From NCBI GenBank assembly GCA_025266875.1, contig JALLLT010000043.1:186001-250000 (forward strand): a stretch of 64,000 bases of DNA, in the 5' to 3' direction. The notes beneath the pieces are model-generated. The model did not search any database. It saw nothing but the letters and a program-made list of their open reading frames with translations, and had not been told where the DNA came from. Positions 58,577-64,000 of this stretch are shown piece by piece. Numbering within the stretch: position 1 is the first letter of the stretch; the number at the start of each line of letters is the position of its first letter. Source of the stretch: Fennellomyces sp. T-0311 (taxonomy: Eukaryota > Mucoromycota > Mucoromycetes > Mucorales > Lichtheimiaceae). The position numbers and the translations under genes are program-made.

Positions 58577-61500
58577 GACGCGGCTGAAGGAGCTTCGTGA
58601 TCGATGGGCTGTGTCGCATCTTTTTTACCATTCAACAAGAAGTCGGTAAGCTCGCAAAAAGTGTAAAATTATTTTTAATGAGGCTTGGATCAGGCGCAGA
58701 TGCCTTGAAATGTAAAATGGTTTCCCACATTGACCCGACAGAGCGATTAGCGATTGGCTGGGGTATTAGTAACACAATGGATTGTGTGCGTCAACAGTCA
58801 AGTCTATTTTTTAACCCGTCCATGACGGACCCAACAGTTTGTCTGGAACCCACGCCATACTTGCCAAATGAAGGCTTTGTTGATCCATAATATTAAAGTT
58901 TTCTGGATACACAAATCATGCTCATGGATCCCGTTGCGCCCAAGAACTTGTCTGATATAAAATAATTCCGTTGGACGCGTGATTACCAATGAATGTATCC
59001 TAGGCGGAGCCGATTTCTGTCACTGTGCAAGTCTATTATTAAAAAACGGAGTCATAAACATATGCGGAAGTGTCGAGTCCATAATGGCCATGTGATTCAT
59101 TTCTTTAACTCCTACTGCCGTTAGTACTACACTAATTGTACGCGTCCCAAAAGACATTCCATGTGCAGCCTGATATTCTACTTTTTGATGCAGCCACAGC
59201 TACCAATACAAATAAATGACTTTTTTTGCTGAACGTGCGTCGCTAAAAGCACACTGGGTTATTCTCAAGAGAGAGTACGCGTAACGCGCCTAAAATTGAT
59301 TGTCTTCGTCAGTTTTAGCAAATCAGTAACAATCGACTGAGCCTCTTTGACAATGCGAGGCCCAGATCATTCGGCCCTCGGAATGATTTTGTAACAAGTG
59401 ATGGTGTACAGAAAGTCGGTTGACTGTTTTCAGTTACCACTCTAAGACATGGTATTGCGGCATGATGGAATATAATGGGAACCGGCTAACGAATACTGCG
59501 GTTAATGTCTATACGTAGGTAGACTTTCAAAGTGTTCCTAAATACTATTACAAGATATACTATCCCGTTGGAGGAAATGGGGTCCACAGTGTGTCATCGC
59601 CTTTGAAACGTTATTTCAGAGGATAGGCTAATGGGGAACGATCTACCGAGGTATTTAACATGCACAAAGATGGAAGAGGATTATTTGTTGCACACATCAG
59701 TTACAGGGGTGACCGTGGTTTTTGCGGGCGCAAGCAGAATCCAGCAACTAGAACTGATTGTGTGGTAGAGCAACGTTTAAAAAAGTGATGAATCATGCTG
59801 CACTACTAGAGAGTACCCATCAGGATCATGAGTATGATCAGGGCGATGGAGAACATCAACCTGAAATTATGCAGCATATATTGCATTATATATTGCTCGA
59901 GTCAATTTTGCATGTTTCAAAGCTGTAAATATGCGGCTGAAGGACATCCTCACCCGAATCGGATGTATAATATTCAAGATGGATATGTGATGAATAATGT
60001 ATTGCAACACGACTGCGCCATCGCTGATATTTGAAAATCGCTATAAGAAATAGGATGTAACAAGGTGTAGCTTGTCGCCGTTAAATCTCTTTTCTCCTTG
60101 ATTATATCAATACCAACCAGTACAATCAGTAGCGATGGTATTTATCCGAAACCGAATACCCCAGTGAGCCAACTACCCAGCTTTGTGTCGTAACCGAAAT
60201 CTTTTCATTGAGCTTGACATAGTACATACTCCCACGGCAGTCTCGATCTGTCGCGATTAGAACCACATGATCCGTCCACACGCACAAAACGTATGGAAAG
60301 AACATTTGTTTGACGCGTGCGACTCTTACTCATATCAGCGATATGAGTGATATATATTAACAAGTTACAAAACGTAACGTTCGATGTACCTTTATAGGTC
60401 AACGATTACATATAAAGTATCATCTATTTGCAGTTGAGTTAATTATCGGATACTCAAGCTTAGAGGCACAATAAATAGTCATCTACAAAGAGCCAGCAGT
60501 GTTCAAACGATTGTACTTTGTTCAAACACTGTATACATTAGCTTAGTGACAACTATAATTCCCTGGCGCTACGTTAACACAATCTCTACTGCTCGTATCA
60601 AGTTTTGGATTGACAATAAAAGACCGCTATATTTGCCTGTTATGAAGCAGCGAGTTGTACCCTTACTGGGGCACTTCTGCAAAATTTTTGCGTTCATCCA
60701 GCGTTTGAATAAGAAGAATACGTACACTGGCTTCCTCGATCCTTAGTATCCTTCTTGACAGCAGCCAAACCGTGCTCTTTCTGTATGCTCTGAAATTCAG
60801 ATACGTATTTCACATAAATCAATATGTTACATACACTGGAATACCTCCTACTTTGTAACCGATATATGCATGTACTTTCATTTACAGGCCTGTTACTATA
60901 GCAAGCGAGAAAAGTGCCTTGGTGATGGTATGCTAGTTGACATTTGAGTTTCTCCTTATAAGCTCAATTGTGCTTTCATAGAGACCTTGGTATTATCGAT
61001 ATAGGTTGTGACGATGATTTGGGCGAATTCTGTAGGGAAAACACCGATCGCATTTCCCCAGCTGCTTGTCGTACGTCTATTTTCATCCTGTGTCCACTTT
61101 TAATTGTAATCTCTGACATGATTTCTCTTTTGCGGGGATGTATACCAGTACCACGAAAAGCGTATTTAACTATTGGTTAGCTTAAAGGTAGGAACTTAGA
61201 CCCAATTATATAATAGATTTGATAGCTTTTGATAAGAGGAACAAAGTGGTTTCATACTTGATGTGTTCGACTGAAAAAAAGACCCAATATTTTTTCTTAT
61301 TCCATTTCTTTCCACTGCCTCCCATTTAATTGAATACGCCTAGACGGAGCAAAAAATTCTAAAAGAGGAAGAGAGGACTATTACAACGGCAGCAGAGTAA
61401 AGCTGTAGCATATATCCGAAAAACACGCCGGAACAGCTCAGAAGGAGCCTACCATCATGACCACTGATGATGTTCCCTACAAAGTCATAAACGATGAGGA

Positions 61501-62440
61501 GAAGAACGAGGATTTACTGAAAAAGAACTCACAAGCGCTGTAGCACAAGTTTCTGCTAACTTTCTTGCTCTGAAGAATGGCACCAACAAAATAAGACTTG
61601 GAATCATATGCCTTAAAGATGATCCGCGTATGCACCATTGCCACCAGAGAGAAAAGGGAGTAAGCTTCCAGCGGATCGTGAAAGATTTTTGGGATCCAGA
61701 GAACTGCATTAAAGGATACGAACAAGTAGCGAATGCGTCTTGGCATGCAGGAAGGTACGTTCAGAACCTTGGAAAAGCATGCCAACCCATTTGAGAATGA
61801 CAAAAAGTAACAATAGATAGAGGCAAGCAAATGATAAGTCTCAGTATAGAGCTGATGTAGCTCCTATGCTTAACTTTCTCTTTATATTGTAATTCATTTT
61901 ATTTTTAATGGTTTACCCTTTCAACGCTTTTCCAATGTTAGGTTTGATGATCAAGATATAAGAATGAATCGGAACGCTGTTAAGTGCATTTAACAAAAAT
62001 TAGCAAGGACTAACGTAATCTGTGTGTATGCTGAGATACATACATTAGAGGAACCTGAGCTATTTCTGATATACGTACTTGGGTAAGAAAGATCTTGAGG
62101 AGGAGCAGTGAAGCTCTGGATCTAGTAAATTTACTTTTTTTGGACACAAAGAAATTGCTCTATCTAATCGTCAAGCCCACGCTGTGCCTTCGATGAAAAC
62201 GGGATATGTTTTGAACTAAAAATTAAGCTAGCTGCAAGCTATTGGACAGTATCAATAGTACTAGGAATACAGAGGAAGTGGATGGACATAGGATTAATTA
62301 ACAGAATCGGGAAGCCAAACAAGTGCCGTGCTCATATCACTCGCTAAAGAAGTCAAACTGACTTTCGATGATGGCGCTTCCGATATTACGTAATGGCATT
62401 GGCTTATCTAAAGGCCATTAAAGGAGCAGCATGTCTTTGA
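58577..62440. other. Gene-poor stretch
   Basis: Open frames at 58597-58890, 59828-60034, 60546-60746 and 60968-61180 lack recognisable features. No tRNA-like sequence was found by eye. One degraded frame (61457-61794) is entered separately. Confidence 0.4.
61457..61794 (+). pseudogene. Possible degraded gene, unknown family
   Basis: ATG 61457 opens MTTDDVPYKVINDEEKNEDL. After a one-base shift near 61515, the frame reads ELTSAVAQVSANFLALKNGT, IRLGIICLKDDPRMHHCHQR and FWDPENCIKGYEQVANASWH, stopping at 61792. The composition is protein-like and the opposite strand is a Phe/Ser-rich shadow. No family is recognised. Confidence 0.35.
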
Positions 62441-62675
62441 GCGCGTTCAGGTAACCCACCAGAATAAGTTTTAAAGAGCGGAAATACGTTTTGCACAAAA
62501 TTGCTTCCCGGGTGCCATTTGAGTACAAAAAACTATTTTGGATCAGAATAAATTCCTTCTCAAAAGTATTTACTTTTTAAATGCATTTTCAGCAATTTTT
62601 TGGGTGATAGAGCCGATATTTTCAAAATGACTTTTGAGAATGACTTTTGAGAGTGACTTTCGCATCCGAACGCGC
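62441..62675. mobile_element. MITE with GCGCGTTC ends and CTTTGA target repeat
   Basis: The left end GCGCGTTCAGG and the right end (read inward) GCGCGTTCGG are perfectly inverted over eight bases. CTTTGA lies directly outside each end (62435-62440 and 62676-62681). The interior repeats GACTTTTGAGA(A/G)TGACTTT. No coding capacity. The target length does not cleanly match a known superfamily (hAT would give eight bases). Confidence 0.65.
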
Positions 62676-63454
62676 CTTTGATACAATCACGAGATTACGT
62701 AGGAGTTAAGATATTCTGGTGTTACCGTCTGAGGGACCTTTCAATAGTTGGCTCATATGAAACAGCACTTCCCAAGTTGTACTATCGAGCCCATCACTTC
62801 GGCCAGTTTCGGCATATATCCCAAAAAAAGGTTCTTGAGGAGCAGAGTACTTCAAAAGTGAAAGTTGGTGTGCGTATGCTATGTAGGTATCAGCGTGATA
62901 CCATCGAAACACTGCTGGGTTTGAGAAACTAGCCTCGGACTCTGGCACGAACATGTTGATCTTCCCCCTGTTACTATGTCGACATTACCATTGTTCTTTC
63001 CCAGTCAACGCGATCGCGGTTTATCGTGGCACTCATTCACCATTAACATATCGCAATCTCGGTTTAAACCGCCACGTGACATAGTACCGAGGCACCGACC
63101 ATGGTACTCACCGATCGCGTTTCCGCCCTTCCACACCATCACGCAGCTGTACACAATATGTATCTAGTGATACGTCGAATAGCAATCTATATAATAGGAC
63201 ATTGCAGAGCAAAAAACTTGCTAAGCGACATACGGCTCCATGAGCTCTGTAACCCTAAGGCGGTCAGATAAAGTTTGGGCTTGGCTGCGAAGGTTGCACC
63301 ATGTCATATCACAAGAGGACCATATGCATTATTTCATTTTTTCCCATCTCTTTCGCTTTTTTTTTACACCTGAACTTGCAAACAGTCAACTGTACATCGT
63401 CCCGTAAAGCTTTGCGATTTATTCCGTCGAATCACAGAATAGTCTGCTACAAGC
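62676..63454. other. Intergenic before the HET gene
   Basis: Only short frames (62678-62932, 62976-63167). An in-frame TAG just upstream of 63455 limits the HET start. No TATA box was identified. Confidence 0.4.
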
Positions 63455-64000
63455 ATGTATATCGAGTATGTCACGCCACAACGAGTGGCCGATCTAAACA
63501 TTACGGAGTACAACTCGAAAGGAGGCTCATACAGACCCACATGGCTCATCCGCACTTCCGACTGGGAAAAGGTTCCTGGCACCAATGCTGTTGACGGCTA
63601 CCACGCTCTATCATATTGCTGGGAACAATCAGGCAAAATCAAGAAACGTGCAAACGAGGAACCTATCTGCATTGACAAAGGGCGGCACCGCATTAAAACT
63701 GTTGTCGAGAAACGTAGCGCGTCCACTTTTTTTCGAAAGCATAAAGCAACGAAAGTGACATACGAAAGATTGCTCCAGCAGATATGCAAGGATTTTGATA
63801 TAGAGTACTTATGGTACGACAAGATCTGCATCAACCAGGCCAACAAGGCAGAAAAGCATCGCGAAATCAAGCAAATGCATCTCGTTTACAGCAACGCGCG
63901 TTACACAGTCGCCTTGGTCCCAGAAGTGAACATTGACGATCCCGAACAGTTCGACAGTATGGACTGGATGGGAGGAAATATCGTAGCGAAACTCACAGCA
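63455..64000 (+). CDS. HET-domain protein, 3' end beyond the window
   Basis: The frame opens at ATG 63455 (MYIEYVTPQRVADLNITEYN) and runs to the edge, at least 182 residues. HET motifs are clear: YHALSYCWEQSG, then LWYDKICINQANKAEKHREI with the HET-type CINQ, then MHLVYSNARYTVALV. HET domains in Ascomycota mediate vegetative incompatibility and regulated cell death. In early-diverging fungi their role is not established. The start is the first ATG after an in-frame stop. The remaining domains, if any, are not visible. Confidence 0.85.
   Translation, partial: MYIEYVTPQRVADLNITEYNSKGGSYRPTWLIRTSDWEKVPGTNAVDGYHALSYCWEQSGKIKKRANEEPICIDKGRHRIKTVVEKRSASTFFRKHKATKVTYERLLQQICKDFDIEYLWYDKICINQANKAEKHREIKQMHLVYSNARYTVALVPEVNIDDPEQFDSMDWMGGNIVAKLTA

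Overview
The window reads as nuclear DNA of an early-diverging filamentous fungus, most likely a Mucoromycota species of the Mucorales. Supporting evidence: AT-rich intergenic DNA, short GT-AG introns of about 40-75 nt, CT-rich leaders behind TATA boxes, F-box/LRR proteins with a TPR-like N-terminus, and abundant DNA transposons including a Crypton and a CACTA element. The organism assignment is inference; no marker gene was searched against a database.

Layout. Bases 1-3,600 are a mosaic of gene fragments. One is a 1.7 kb segmental copy of the F-box/intergenic region at 34.5-36.2 kb, later split by a 5'-truncated LINE. Bases 3,803-11,966 hold a decayed Crypton (tyrosine recombinase plus a GCR1-like C-terminal domain) whose reading frame is interrupted exactly by a 5.5 kb CACTA transposon with CACCATGGCAC termini and a CCC target duplication. 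The CACTA carries a Tnp2-type transposase with one internal stop and a divergent accessory gene whose tail is built from very small, phase-symmetric exons. Bases 12-33 kb are gene-poor. They hold copies of a repeated, intron-rich hypothetical family with an EVKPP motif (fullest copy 16,684-19,005), several MITE families, a 45-bp minisatellite, and long stretches where I see no convincing gene.

Bases 33-58.5 kb are the gene-rich part: an F-box/LRR gene, two members of an unknown 439/477-residue family with a pseudogene between them, a second F-box/LRR gene, a trimethylguanosine synthase (TGS1), a PRM10/ThrE-like membrane protein with a decayed tandem copy, a methylcrotonyl-CoA-type carboxylase beta subunit, and Cu/Zn superoxide dismutase. 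Splicing was reconstructed by hand for the TGS1, PRM10, carboxylase, SOD, F-box and CACTA accessory genes; in each case total exon length is a multiple of three.

Bases 58.5-63.4 kb are again gene-poor, with a MITE and one degraded reading frame. The right edge cuts through a HET-domain gene on the + strand. The intact genes are housekeeping or regulatory singletons, not a pathway cluster. The most unusual structures are the nested CACTA-in-Crypton, the micro-exon accessory gene, and the local expansion of the 439/477-residue and EVKPP families.
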